Assembly (NCBI GenBank): GCA_030156665.1
Contig: JASGMB010000017.1
Span: forward strand, 1 to 58,291
DNA from: Clostridiales bacterium
GTDB taxonomy: Bacteria > Bacillota > Clostridia > SK-Y3
Length of the DNA: 58,291 bases
Direction of reading: 5' to 3'
Shown here: positions 47,515-55,063 of the stretch, piece by piece
Layout of the letters: the number at the start of each line of letters is the position of its first letter
How positions within the stretch are numbered: the stretch's first letter is position 1
The notes under the pieces: model-generated
Databases searched by the model: none
Seen by the model: only the letters and a program-made list of their open reading frames with translations
What the model was told of the DNA's origin: nothing
Position numbers and translations under genes: made by a program

Positions 47515-48336
47515 ATGGATTTTACAACGGCAAATGATTTGATTGAAAAAGTTGAAAAGAGTATACAAAGGACCGGATCATTTAAAAAAAGCCAACCCTT
47601 ACTTGTTGGTGTTGATCTAGGCACAGCTTATATTGTTTTAGTGGTTTTAGATGCGGCAATGAATCCTGTAGCCTGCGAAATGCAATTTGCCCAGGTGTTG
47701 AAGGATGGTCTAGTTGTTGATTATATAGGGGCGTGCAGCATTGTAAGAGAATTAAAAACTAAGTTAGAAAAAAGATTGGGAGTTGAATTGATGAAAGCTG
47801 CGATAGCTGTTCCACCCGGAACAGGGGAAGGTGACTGCAAAACTCATCAATATGTGGTAGAAGGCTCTGGTATGGAAGTGACAGGAATTCTTGACGAACC
47901 CACTGCCGCTAATGCGGTTTTAGGGATAAAAAATGGCGTAATTGTAGATATTGGCGGCGGCACAACAGGACTGTCGATACTGAAAAATGGTCAAGTCATT
48001 TACACAGCGGATGAACCTACCGGCGGTACCCACTTGTCTTTGGTTATTGCAGGAAATTACGGTATTAGTTTTGAAGAAGCCGAAGCAATCAAAAAAAGTA
48101 AGGATAGACAAAAGGAAATATTTACAATCGTTAGGCCGGTAATTCAAAAGATGGCATCCATCGTAAAGGGACATATTGCCGAGCATAACGTGGAAGATAT
48201 TTATTTGGTTGGCGGTACATGTTGTTTAGAGAATATTGAAAAAGTCATCGAAACAGAGACAGGGATACGAACGCATAAACCCAATAATCCGTTTTTAGTT
48301 ACGCCTTTAGGCATAGCGATGAATTGTAAAGCATAA
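47515..48336 (+). CDS. eutJ: Hsp70-like chaperone EutJ
   Basis: 273 residues, actin-like ATPase fold: LVGVDLGTAYIVLVVLDAAM, AIAVPPGTGEGDCKTHQYV, LDEPTAANAVLGIKNGVIVDI with DIGGGTTGLSILKNGQ, and YLVGGTCCLENI. Shorter than DnaK, with no substrate-binding domain, as usual for EutJ. Role probably in enzyme handling or compartment assembly. Confidence 0.92.
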   Translation: MDFTTANDLIEKVEKSIQRTGSFKKSQPLLVGVDLGTAYIVLVVLDAAMNPVACEMQFAQVLKDGLVVDYIGACSIVRELKTKLEKRLGVELMKAAIAVPPGTGEGDCKTHQYVVEGSGMEVTGILDEPTAANAVLGIKNGVIVDIGGGTTGLSILKNGQVIYTADEPTGGTHLSLVIAGNYGISFEEAEAIKKSKDRQKEIFTIVRPVIQKMASIVKGHIAEHNVEDIYLVGGTCCLENIEKVIETETGIRTHKPNNPFLVTPLGIAMNCKA

Positions 48337-48348
48337 GGAAGTGATTCC

Positions 48349-49029
48349 ATGACCCATGACAGATTGATAAGTATGATTGTAGAAGAAGTGTTAAAAAGAA
48401 TCAATGGCCTTCAGTTGAACGGGCAGTCGTTAAAAACTAACAAAATACTGATTTTGGATTCTAAAAGAGAGAAGGATTATGAATATATTACCACAGCCTA
48501 CATTAATACTGTATTTTTAGATGACTTTTGTAATGAAGATAGTGTTGGGATGTTTGACTATATCATTGTCCCTAAACTCACAAATCATGATCTGGGGAGT
48601 ATTGCGATGGGGCTAGAGCAAAGTGATGTTTCCTGTATTGTCATTGAAGGTATTTTTCATGGAAAGACAATAATCGTAATGGAAGAAGGTATTGTTTACA
48701 GAAAGTTCAAAGAAACTTCCAATCCGAATTTTTACAAAATGTTCGAAACCTATGAAAATAAGTTGGTCAGTTTTGGGATACATGTGATAAAGAAGCAAAA
48801 CATTTGTGAATATATATCCGGTAATGTTGAAAACAAACAAATAGTAGAAAAAACATCTATAGCAGAATGTCAAGCAGTAGCAGTGGATAAACGGGTGATT
48901 GTAGAAAATGATGTTTGCAAGGTATTCAGTAAAGGATATAAAACCATGCACATTCATAAAAATTCAATCGTCACACCACTTGCATTAGATTATATAAGAA
49001 GGCATGAAATGAGTATCGTTAAAAAATGA
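48349..49029 (+). CDS. Ethanolamine utilization protein of unknown role (eut_hyp-type)
   Basis: 226 residues. The N-terminal helix THDRLISMIVEEVLKRI resembles an encapsulation peptide. A flavodoxin-like or nucleotide-binding-like middle (ILILDSKREKDYEYITTAYI, YIIVPKLTNHDLGSIAMGL, IVIEGIFHGKTIIVMEEG) follows. The last 45 residues are a EutQ-N-like module (IHKNSIVTPLALDYIRRHEM). Matches the place and length of the uncharacterised protein (TIGR02536 type) in clostridial and enterococcal eut operons. Function unknown. Confidence 0.78.
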   Translation: MTHDRLISMIVEEVLKRINGLQLNGQSLKTNKILILDSKREKDYEYITTAYINTVFLDDFCNEDSVGMFDYIIVPKLTNHDLGSIAMGLEQSDVSCIVIEGIFHGKTIIVMEEGIVYRKFKETSNPNFYKMFETYENKLVSFGIHVIKKQNICEYISGNVENKQIVEKTSIAECQAVAVDKRVIVENDVCKVFSKGYKTMHIHKNSIVTPLALDYIRRHEMSIVKK

Positions 49030-49064
49030 AACGTTGTGCCTAGAATAAAGGAAGGAAGAGATCT

Positions 49065-49385
49065 ATGATTGTTGGCAAAGTTGTAGGAAACGTTTGGGCA
49101 ACACGGAAAGAGGAGGCATTGAATGGTTTAAAGTTGCTAGTAATAAAACCAATGGACTATTATAGGGAAGTTGATTTACAGACCTTTGTGGCAGTAGACC
49201 GTGTTGGTGCAGGAATTGGTGAGACTGTTTTGGTTGTCCAGGGCAGCTCTGCCAGAAAGGCAGTTGGAAAAGTTGAAGCTCCGGTAGATGCAACAGTGGT
49301 TGGAATTATTGATGAAGTAGAAATTAATAACGACATTGAAGGATGGAAGGGGGGCAGATATGGAGCTCATTCAAAAAATATTTGA
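49065..49385 (+). CDS. eutN: BMC vertex protein EutN (pentamer)
   Basis: 106 residues. IVGKVVGNVWATRKEEALNG and KLLVIKPMD, then VAVDRVGAGIGETVLVVQGS and APVDATVVGIIDEVEI are typical of EutN/CcmL, which cap the shell corners. The C-terminal 8 codons overlap the start of the next gene. Confidence 0.93.
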   Translation: MIVGKVVGNVWATRKEEALNGLKLLVIKPMDYYREVDLQTFVAVDRVGAGIGETVLVVQGSSARKAVGKVEAPVDATVVGIIDEVEINNDIEGWKGGRYGAHSKNI

Positions 49386-50709
49386 TGCAGGAGTTGTTGG
49401 TGCAGGAGGTGCAGGTTTTCCCACCCACCTGAAACTAAACTGCAAGGTAGAATATTTCATTATTAATGGTGCAGAATGTGAGCCTCTTTTAGAAACTGAT
49501 AAATATTTAATGAGAACAAAAAGCTTTGAAATGATTAAAGCAATAGAAGAAGTGGGAAAACAAGTAGAAGCAGACAAGTTAGTATTGGGATTGAAAAGAA
49601 AATATACTAAAGAAATTGCTCAGCTCCAGTCTGCCATTAAGGCGTTAAATTCGAAGGTTACCCTTTTTTTATTGGATAACTTCTATCCGGCCGGAGATGA
49701 GCAAATATTGGTTTATGAAATTACAGAGAGATCCATTCCGGAAGGTGGTATACCCTTAGATGTAGGCGCAGTAGTATCCAATATAGCAACTTTGGTAAAT
49801 ATACTTGATGCAATGGCAGGTAAACCTGTTATTGAAAAATACCTTACTGTCGCGGGAGAGGTGAAACAACCTTGCATACTAAAGGTTCCTATAGGAATTA
49901 GTATTGGCCAATGTATTGAAGCGGCTGGAGGATCTACTGTACAAGATTTTAGTGTCATAATAGGCGGGCCAATGATGGGAAGCATTATTCACCAAAATCA
50001 AATCAAAGATGAAGTGGTCACTAAGACAGTGGGGGCACTGATTATTGTCCCGGAAGACCATTACATTGTAGAAAGAAAAGAAACACCTATCCACTATATC
50101 ATTCATCGGGCGAAGACATGTTGTATTCAATGTTCGATGTGTACCGATCTGTGTCCACGCAATCTAATCGGACATAAGTTAAGACCTCATAGAATCATGC
50201 GAAGCATTGGAGTAGCTGAAAATAATGAAGAAATTTTAAAAGAAGCGCTGATTTGCTGTGAATGCGGAGTTTGTGAACTGTATGCCTGTCCGATGGGGTT
50301 ATCACCTAAAACCATCAATGGTTATTTAAAAAAACAATTCAGGGAAAAAGGGATAAGATATCAGAAAGGTCAGGAAAAACCGACCGCGCAACAAATAAGA
50401 GCGTACAGAAAGATACCTGTTAACAGGTTGATATCCAGGTTAAATTTAACGCAGTATAAAGACTGCATTGTCGAAGGACCGTTTGCAGTAAAAACTTTCA
50501 AGGTCAATATTCCGCTAAGTCAGCATATTGGCAAACCGGCTAGTCCTAAAGTAAAAGTTGGTGACAGGGTCTATAAAGGTCAGTTGGTCGGAGAGGTGCC
50601 GATGGGAGATTTAGGTGCAAATGTTCACGCTAGTATAGACGGCAGAGTGTGTGCTATATCGGACAGTATCGTGATTCAAAGTGATGAAAACAATGAGGTG
50701 ATTTCATGA
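49360..50709 (+). CDS. pduS: PduS-like flavo-iron-sulfur protein (RnfC-like)
   Basis: 449 residues. GVVGAGGAGFPTHLKLNCKV with FIINGAECEPLLETDKYLMR mirrors the NADH/FMN part of RnfC; SLBB segment PVGGIP-like (PEGGIPLDVGAVVSN); two [4Fe-4S] motifs CIQCSMCTDLCPRN and CCECGVCELYACP; C-terminal barrel-sandwich (QHIGKPASPKVKVGDRVYKG). PduS is known as a B12 reductase and electron carrier in the propanediol compartment. ATG at 49360 after GAAGGGGGG. Overlaps eutN by 26 bases and pduT by 4. Confidence 0.88.
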   Translation: MELIQKIFDAGVVGAGGAGFPTHLKLNCKVEYFIINGAECEPLLETDKYLMRTKSFEMIKAIEEVGKQVEADKLVLGLKRKYTKEIAQLQSAIKALNSKVTLFLLDNFYPAGDEQILVYEITERSIPEGGIPLDVGAVVSNIATLVNILDAMAGKPVIEKYLTVAGEVKQPCILKVPIGISIGQCIEAAGGSTVQDFSVIIGGPMMGSIIHQNQIKDEVVTKTVGALIIVPEDHYIVERKETPIHYIIHRAKTCCIQCSMCTDLCPRNLIGHKLRPHRIMRSIGVAENNEEILKEALICCECGVCELYACPMGLSPKTINGYLKKQFREKGIRYQKGQEKPTAQQIRAYRKIPVNRLISRLNLTQYKDCIVEGPFAVKTFKVNIPLSQHIGKPASPKVKVGDRVYKGQLVGEVPMGDLGANVHASIDGRVCAISDSIVIQSDENNEVIS

Positions 50710-51254
50710 TAAGAACAATAGGACTATTAGAATTCAATAGTATTGCGAAAGGAATTGAAGCAGCAGATGCTATGACAAAAGCGGCTGAGGTTGAATTGTT
50801 ACGGGCTCATTCGATATGTCCGGGGAAGTATATTGTTCTTATCTCTGGAGATGTAGGAGCAGTTAAGGCTTCGGTTGAAGCGGGAGTGGAAGTGGGAAAA
50901 CAGTTTATAGTAGATAAGCTGGTACTTCCGAGGGTACATCCCCAACTAATACGTGCAATGAATGGAACCACTCCGGTAAATGAAGTAAATTCATTGGGGG
51001 TGTTGGAATTCTTTAGTATTGCCACCTCTATTGTTGCTGCGGATGCTGCTGCGAAGGCTGCATCTGTGGATCTGATAGAAATAAGATCTGGGTTTGCAAT
51101 TGGTGGAAAATCGTTTATCACACTCACCGGGGATGTAAGTGCAGTTCAAGAAGCTGTTGAAGCGGGTGCGAATATTGGGGAAGCGTCAGGAATGCTGGTA
51201 AATAAAGTGGTGATTCCGTCTCCAAGGAAAGAATTGTTTGATCAATTGCTGTAG
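50706..51254 (+). CDS. pduT: PduT-like tandem BMC shell protein with Fe-S cysteine
   Basis: 182 residues, two BMC domains: TIGLLEFNSIAKGIEAADAM and LGVLEFFSIATSIVAADAAA. Cys38 in AHSICPGKY corresponds to the Cys38 of PduT that holds a [4Fe-4S] cluster on the three-fold axis of the trimer. Start overlaps the pduS stop (ATGA), so the two are coupled, as expected if PduS docks on the PduT pore. Confidence 0.9.
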   Translation: MIRTIGLLEFNSIAKGIEAADAMTKAAEVELLRAHSICPGKYIVLISGDVGAVKASVEAGVEVGKQFIVDKLVLPRVHPQLIRAMNGTTPVNEVNSLGVLEFFSIATSIVAADAAAKAASVDLIEIRSGFAIGGKSFITLTGDVSAVQEAVEAGANIGEASGMLVNKVVIPSPRKELFDQLL

Positions 51255-51270
51255 ATGAGGAGGTGGTAAG

Positions 51271-51606
51271 GTGGCAAAAAAGTTGATTACTAAAAATAAT
51301 TTTACTGATTTTGTATGTAAAAAGAATAATACAATCTATGTGGATCACTCAATGATTTTATCCCCCGGGGTAAAAGATATTCTAAGAGACAGAGGGATAA
51401 CCATTGTATATGGAGACAGGAAGAAGGTAAAAGAAGAAGCAGTACAATGTGTAAACTGGGAGCTTGCGCATGGTGAATGTCGAAGCAATACTGAATCGGA
51501 TTTGGAAAATACAATTATCAATATTTTAAGAAAGGATTTTAATATTTTTGATAATGAAGTAACTGGTAAAATTGTAGGTAATGTTTTAAGGATTATTCAT
51601 AAATAA
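51271..51606 (+). CDS. Small EutQ-N-module protein
   Basis: 111 residues. Residues 1-50 (KKLITKNNFTDFVCKKNNTI, then MILSPGVKDILRDRGITIVY) resemble the start of E. coli EutQ and the N-terminus of EutT here. The C-terminal 35 residues are an amphipathic helical tail (LENTIINILRKDF, EVTGKIVGNVLRII), like an encapsulation peptide at the other end. It could be the part missing from the cupin-only EutQ downstream. GTG start after GAGGAGGTGG. Exact role unknown. Confidence 0.75.
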   Translation: MAKKLITKNNFTDFVCKKNNTIYVDHSMILSPGVKDILRDRGITIVYGDRKKVKEEAVQCVNWELAHGECRSNTESDLENTIINILRKDFNIFDNEVTGKIVGNVLRIIHK

Positions 51607-51624
51607 TGATAGGAGGAATGATAA

Positions 51625-51927
51625 ATGTCAAGTATGAACGCATTGGGAATGGTCGAAACCAAAGGATTGGTAGGGGCTATTGAGGCCGCGGATGCAATGG
51701 TAAAAGCTGCAAATGTTATACTCATCGGAAAAGAACAAATAGGAGGAGGACTGGTTACTGTAATGGTCAGAGGTGATGTTGGTGCAGTAAAGGCTGCAAC
51801 CGATGCAGGTGCCGCAGCAGCAGAAAGGGTGGGAGAATTGATCTCTGTTCACGTTATACCACGGCCACATGATGAAATTGAAGCGATTTTGCCTAAGAGT
51901 AATATAAGTAATGCAGAGCAGTTCTAA
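51625..51927 (+). CDS. eutM: Major BMC shell hexamer EutM (copy 2)
   Basis: 100 residues, closely like the product at 45729. It differs in the loop before the pore (KEQIGGG against KVHVGGG), in I/V and T/I swaps in the core, and in a C-terminal tail (NISNAEQF). AGGAGG ribosome site. Probably mixes with the first EutM in the shell. Confidence 0.94.
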   Translation: MSSMNALGMVETKGLVGAIEAADAMVKAANVILIGKEQIGGGLVTVMVRGDVGAVKAATDAGAAAAERVGELISVHVIPRPHDEIEAILPKSNISNAEQF

Positions 51928-51978
51928 AATGTTTGTGATGAATTATTAAATTAAAGAAGGAAATTAGAGGGGGATTAG

Positions 51979-53115
51979 ATGATGGGGATTAATGAAATTA
52001 TTATTTATATCATGGTAATTTTTATGTCTTTAGGTGCTTTGGATAAAATTATAGGAAATAAATTCGGACTAGGTGAAAAATTTGAAGAAGGTATTATGGC
52101 AATGGGTTCCCTTGCAGTTGCAATGGTAGGGGTTGTATCATTAGCGCCGGTATTGGCAGTAATTTTAAAGCCTGTTGTAGTTCCTGTATATACAGCTTTG
52201 GGGGCTGACCCGGCAATGTTTGCGCCAACACTGCTGGCAAATGATATGGGTGGATATCCTTTAGCGATGGAACTGGCACAAAGCAAAGAAGCAGGACTTT
52301 TTGGAGGATTAATATTGGGTGCAATGATGGGTCCCACCATTGTTTTTACCATACCTGTAGCACTTGGAATTATTAAAAAAGAGGATCGCAAATTTTTAGC
52401 TACCGGCATTTTAGCTGGTATGATTACAATACCTTTGGGATGTTTGGCAGGCGGATTGGCAGCAGGATTTGATATTTCCATGATACTAAGCAATTTGGTA
52501 CCGATTATCATTGTGTCTTTACTTTTAGCATTTGGACTGTGGAAAATACCTGAAAAGATGATCAAAGGTTTTAATGTATTCGGTAGGGGCGTTGTGATAG
52601 TCATTACCATTGGGTTAGCAGCTATCATCATTGAAACTTTAACAGGCATTGTTGTTATTCCCGGTATGGCCCCCGTTTCGGATGGTATAGAAATCGTAGG
52701 TGACATCGCGCTAATGTTGGCAGGTGCTTTTCCGATGGTACATTTTATAACGAAAGTATTTAAAAAGCCTCTGCTGCAATTAGGAAAACTACTGGGAATG
52801 GGAGATGTTGCTGCTGCCGGAATGGTTGCATCTTTAGCAAATAATATACCCATGTTCGGTTTAATGAAGGATATGGATGATAGAGGTAAAATTATCAATG
52901 TCGCTTTTGCCGTAAGTGCTTCATTTGTATTTGGTGATCACTTGGGTTTCACTGCCGGTGTTGCAAAAGAGATGATTTTTCCCATGGTAGTAGGAAAATT
53001 AGTTGCAGGTATTACGGCAGTTATTTTAGCTATTGTCATTGCCAATAATACCTTTGGGGAGAAAACAAAAACTGAGCAGCAAATAACCCATAAAAAGGAA
53101 GGAGCTACAGCATGA
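51979..53115 (+). CDS. eutH: Ethanolamine transporter EutH
   Basis: 378 residues, 10-11 helices. EIIIYIMVIFMSLGALDKII, FAPTLLANDMGGYPLAMELA, GAMMGPTIVFTIPVALGI, ASLANNIPMFGLMKDMDDRG and FGDHLGFTAGVAKEM are family hallmarks. Brings in ethanolamine when external levels or pH are low. Start ATG 51979 or 51982 after AGAGGGGG. Overlaps eutQ by 4 bases. Confidence 0.94.
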   Translation: MMGINEIIIYIMVIFMSLGALDKIIGNKFGLGEKFEEGIMAMGSLAVAMVGVVSLAPVLAVILKPVVVPVYTALGADPAMFAPTLLANDMGGYPLAMELAQSKEAGLFGGLILGAMMGPTIVFTIPVALGIIKKEDRKFLATGILAGMITIPLGCLAGGLAAGFDISMILSNLVPIIIVSLLLAFGLWKIPEKMIKGFNVFGRGVVIVITIGLAAIIIETLTGIVVIPGMAPVSDGIEIVGDIALMLAGAFPMVHFITKVFKKPLLQLGKLLGMGDVAAAGMVASLANNIPMFGLMKDMDDRGKIINVAFAVSASFVFGDHLGFTAGVAKEMIFPMVVGKLVAGITAVILAIVIANNTFGEKTKTEQQITHKKEGATA

Positions 53116-53579
53116 GTGAAATTAGCAAACAAATGCTGGAAGAGATCGTTAAAAAAGTGATTGCCGAACAATTATCTTTAAATAAAAACGGTTTCCTAAA
53201 ACATATAGATGAAAGTGGTGTCATTTCTATAAAAACGGATACCGTAAAGCCTGAAAAGTTTGATACAGGTAAAGAAGGCGACGAGGTGTATTTAGCTGAT
53301 GTTCTTACGTTAGAAGAGAGTCCCAGATTAGGATGTGGTATTATGGAAATGAAAGAATCGTACTTTGATTGGACGCTCCAGTATGATGAAATAGATTATG
53401 TAATAGATGGAACACTAGAAATAATGATTGGAGATAGAAAAGTTATTGGACATAAAGGTGATATTGTTTTAATTCCAAAAAATACATCCATTAAGTTTAG
53501 TGCACCGGATTTTTGTAGGTTTATGTATGTTGTATACCCTGCTAATTGGCAGGAAGTTGCAAGAAAAGCTAATCAATAA
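53112..53579 (+). CDS. eutQ: EutQ cupin (acetate kinase-like role), without N-module
   Basis: 155 residues. N-terminal helix SKQMLEEIVKKVIAEQL looks like a targeting peptide. The cupin barrel has LGCGIMEMKESYFDWTLQYD and EIDYVIDGTLEIMIGDRKVI, GDIVLIPKNTSIKFSAP. E. coli EutQ (about 233 residues) has an extra N-terminal domain that is absent here. Salmonella EutQ shows acetate kinase activity and helps compartment formation. Last gene of the operon, with a terminator. Confidence 0.9.
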   Translation: MSEISKQMLEEIVKKVIAEQLSLNKNGFLKHIDESGVISIKTDTVKPEKFDTGKEGDEVYLADVLTLEESPRLGCGIMEMKESYFDWTLQYDEIDYVIDGTLEIMIGDRKVIGHKGDIVLIPKNTSIKFSAPDFCRFMYVVYPANWQEVARKANQ

Positions 53580-53585
53580 ATTTAC

Positions 53586-53630
53586 AAAAAAAGAAACTGC
53601 ATTTCGGTAATAAATGCAGTTTCTTTTTTT
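53586..53630 (+). terminator. Terminator of the eut operon
   Basis: AAAAAAAGAAACTGCATTT-CGGTAAT-AAATGCAGTTTCTTTTTTT, 19 perfect pairs ending in a T7 tract. Confidence 0.93.
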
Positions 53631-53644
53631 GCAAATTTAACCTA

Positions 53645-53673
53645 TTGACGAATAACCGTTTTTGGATTATGAT
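53645..53673 (+). promoter_or_regulatory. Promoter of the ATP-grasp gene
   Basis: TTGACG (53645-53650), 17-base spacer, TATGAT (53668-53673). Confidence 0.6.
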
Positions 53674-53720
53674 TAATCTGCTATATTCGCATATTAAGTT
53701 GTGAGAGAGGTTATGGGGAT

Positions 53721-54530
53721 ATGCAGAATGTTTGTTTTCACCCTTTTAGGGGAAGGGGAATACCTGATACAAGTTATATAAAATCAGAACATTTCTTTAA
53801 GGAAATAGATAGGATTAAAGAAGCCGATTGGGTGATTTTCCCCGAATATTGGCAGGTGAATGCTTTGGTTTACGGACTGGAAAAGCGTATTTTCCCCAGT
53901 ATTAGTGCTTACCATTTAGGACATGATAAAGTTGAGATGACCAGAGCATTAATGAGCATTATGCCTGAAGTGGTTCCGTATACCGAAATACTTTCTAACA
54001 CAGAAATAAATCAGGAATATATCTTGGATACCTTCTATTTTCCTTTTGTGGGTAAAGAAGTACGGAATTCCTGCGGTAATGGGGTGCATTTGATAAAAAA
54101 TAAGCAGGATTTTAAAAATTATTGTGTACAGAATGACGTACTCTATGTACAAGAATATCTTCCGATTGATAGAGATATGAGAATTGTCTATGTGGGAGAT
54201 GAGGTTGTATGCGGATACTGGAGAATAGGTGCTGAAGGCAGCTTTAAAAATAATGTAGCGGCGGGAGGTAGTATTTCTTTTGATCCTATATCGGTAAAAG
54301 CTATGAATTTGGTCCATAGTGTTGCCGGCAAGTTAGGTATCAACCATGCGGGATTTGATGTTGCAGTGGTGGATGATCAGTATTATATTTTTGAATTCAA
54401 TATTATGTTCGGATTGCAGGGAATCCATGCACTAAATATAAATCTGGATCAGAAAATTTATGAATATTTAATCAAACAGAGTTCGCCGGATCGTCCTTTC
54501 GTTCATTTTACCGGCAAGAAAATTGGTTAA
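53721..54530 (+). CDS. ATP-grasp (RimK-like) ligase family protein
   Basis: 269 residues. Segments typical of RimK-type ATP-grasp enzymes are ISAYHLGHDKVEMTRAL, NSCGNGVHLIKNKQDF (phosphate loop), LYVQEYLPIDRDMRIVYVGD, VCGYWRIGAEGSFKNNVAAG (RxxxxxxxKxNxxxGG-like) and the metal-binding FEFNIMFG near the end (usual E-x-N is kept as E-F-N). Such enzymes join a carboxylate to an amine or thiol. Substrate unknown. The N-terminus is short and lacks a typical RimK pre-ATP domain. Confidence 0.8.
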   Translation: MQNVCFHPFRGRGIPDTSYIKSEHFFKEIDRIKEADWVIFPEYWQVNALVYGLEKRIFPSISAYHLGHDKVEMTRALMSIMPEVVPYTEILSNTEINQEYILDTFYFPFVGKEVRNSCGNGVHLIKNKQDFKNYCVQNDVLYVQEYLPIDRDMRIVYVGDEVVCGYWRIGAEGSFKNNVAAGGSISFDPISVKAMNLVHSVAGKLGINHAGFDVAVVDDQYYIFEFNIMFGLQGIHALNINLDQKIYEYLIKQSSPDRPFVHFTGKKIG

Positions 54531-54570
54531 TATTAAAAAAATAGATGATGGGAATTTTCATTGTCAATTT

Positions 54571-54603
54571 AAAAAGCGAAGAGGTGCATCCTCATCGCTT
54601 TTT
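54571..54603. terminator. Terminator overlapping the end of the - strand gene
   Basis: AAAAAGCGA(A)GAGG-TGCAT-CCTC(A)TCGCTTTTT, 13 pairs with one mismatch. The stop codon of the - strand gene lies inside the stem. Works on either strand. Confidence 0.8.
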
Positions 54604-54876
54604 CTCGATTTCGTCGTCCAATAACTCGACCTCAAAACTGTCAAATTCAATTTCTTCTATAAAATTATCAGCTTTGAAAACAGTTCTGCCGTATTTAGCA
54701 AAGTCCTTTACATTTAAAGGAAACCACATAGGTTTTTGAATGTCAAATTCTCTGCAGATTTCTTCAACACAAAGATTCACCATTTCAGACTTAGATAAAT
54801 CATTTTTAGCATATTCGGCGGTATATTGCTCAATTATCCGGTTATTTTTAATCATTTTACCCCACAATTTAAGCAT
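54592..54876 (-). CDS. Small soluble protein of unknown function
   Basis: 94 residues, acidic at the C-terminus. Reads IIEQYTAEYAKNDLSKSEMV, NLCVEEICREFDIQKPMWFP, LNVKDFAKYGRTVFKADNFI. The alternating pattern and a good ribosome site (AAAGGATGATG, 8 bases before the ATG) show it is real. The pattern is seen in small clostridial proteins next to unrelated genes; I know no function. Ends in a terminator stem. Confidence 0.75.
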   Translation of the reverse strand: MLKLWGKMIKNNRIIEQYTAEYAKNDLSKSEMVNLCVEEICREFDIQKPMWFPLNVKDFAKYGRTVFKADNFIEEIEFDSFEVELLDDEIEKKR

Positions 54877-54988
54877 GTCATCATCCTTTAACTAATTTTG
54901 AATTTTATCTTTTCAAACAGTATAGCAGAGTTTAGGGCATATGAAAAGATATAGGAATAAAGTACTATAGAAAATATTGCTAGAAATA

Positions 54989-55016
54989 TTGACAGTTTTT
55001 TCTTCTGTGATACAAT
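54989..55016 (+). promoter_or_regulatory. Promoter of nrdJ
   Basis: Perfect TTGACA (54989-54994), 16-base spacer containing TGTG just before TACAAT (55011-55016), an extended -10 form. No NrdR box or B12 riboswitch was seen in the 40-base leader. Confidence 0.7.
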
Positions 55017-55063
55017 ATATAGAGCAATGATTCTAATCATAATACTAAATATAGGAAATGGAC

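Noticed and set aside
52005-52898. 297-codon - strand frame opposite eutH
   Set aside because: Shadow of the eutH frame; low-complexity Pro/Ile/Ser product, no ribosome site, and eutH itself is certain.
54545-54739. + strand frame of 64 codons after the ATP-grasp gene
   Set aside because: It is antisense to the better supported - strand gene at 54592-54876 and includes the terminator stem.
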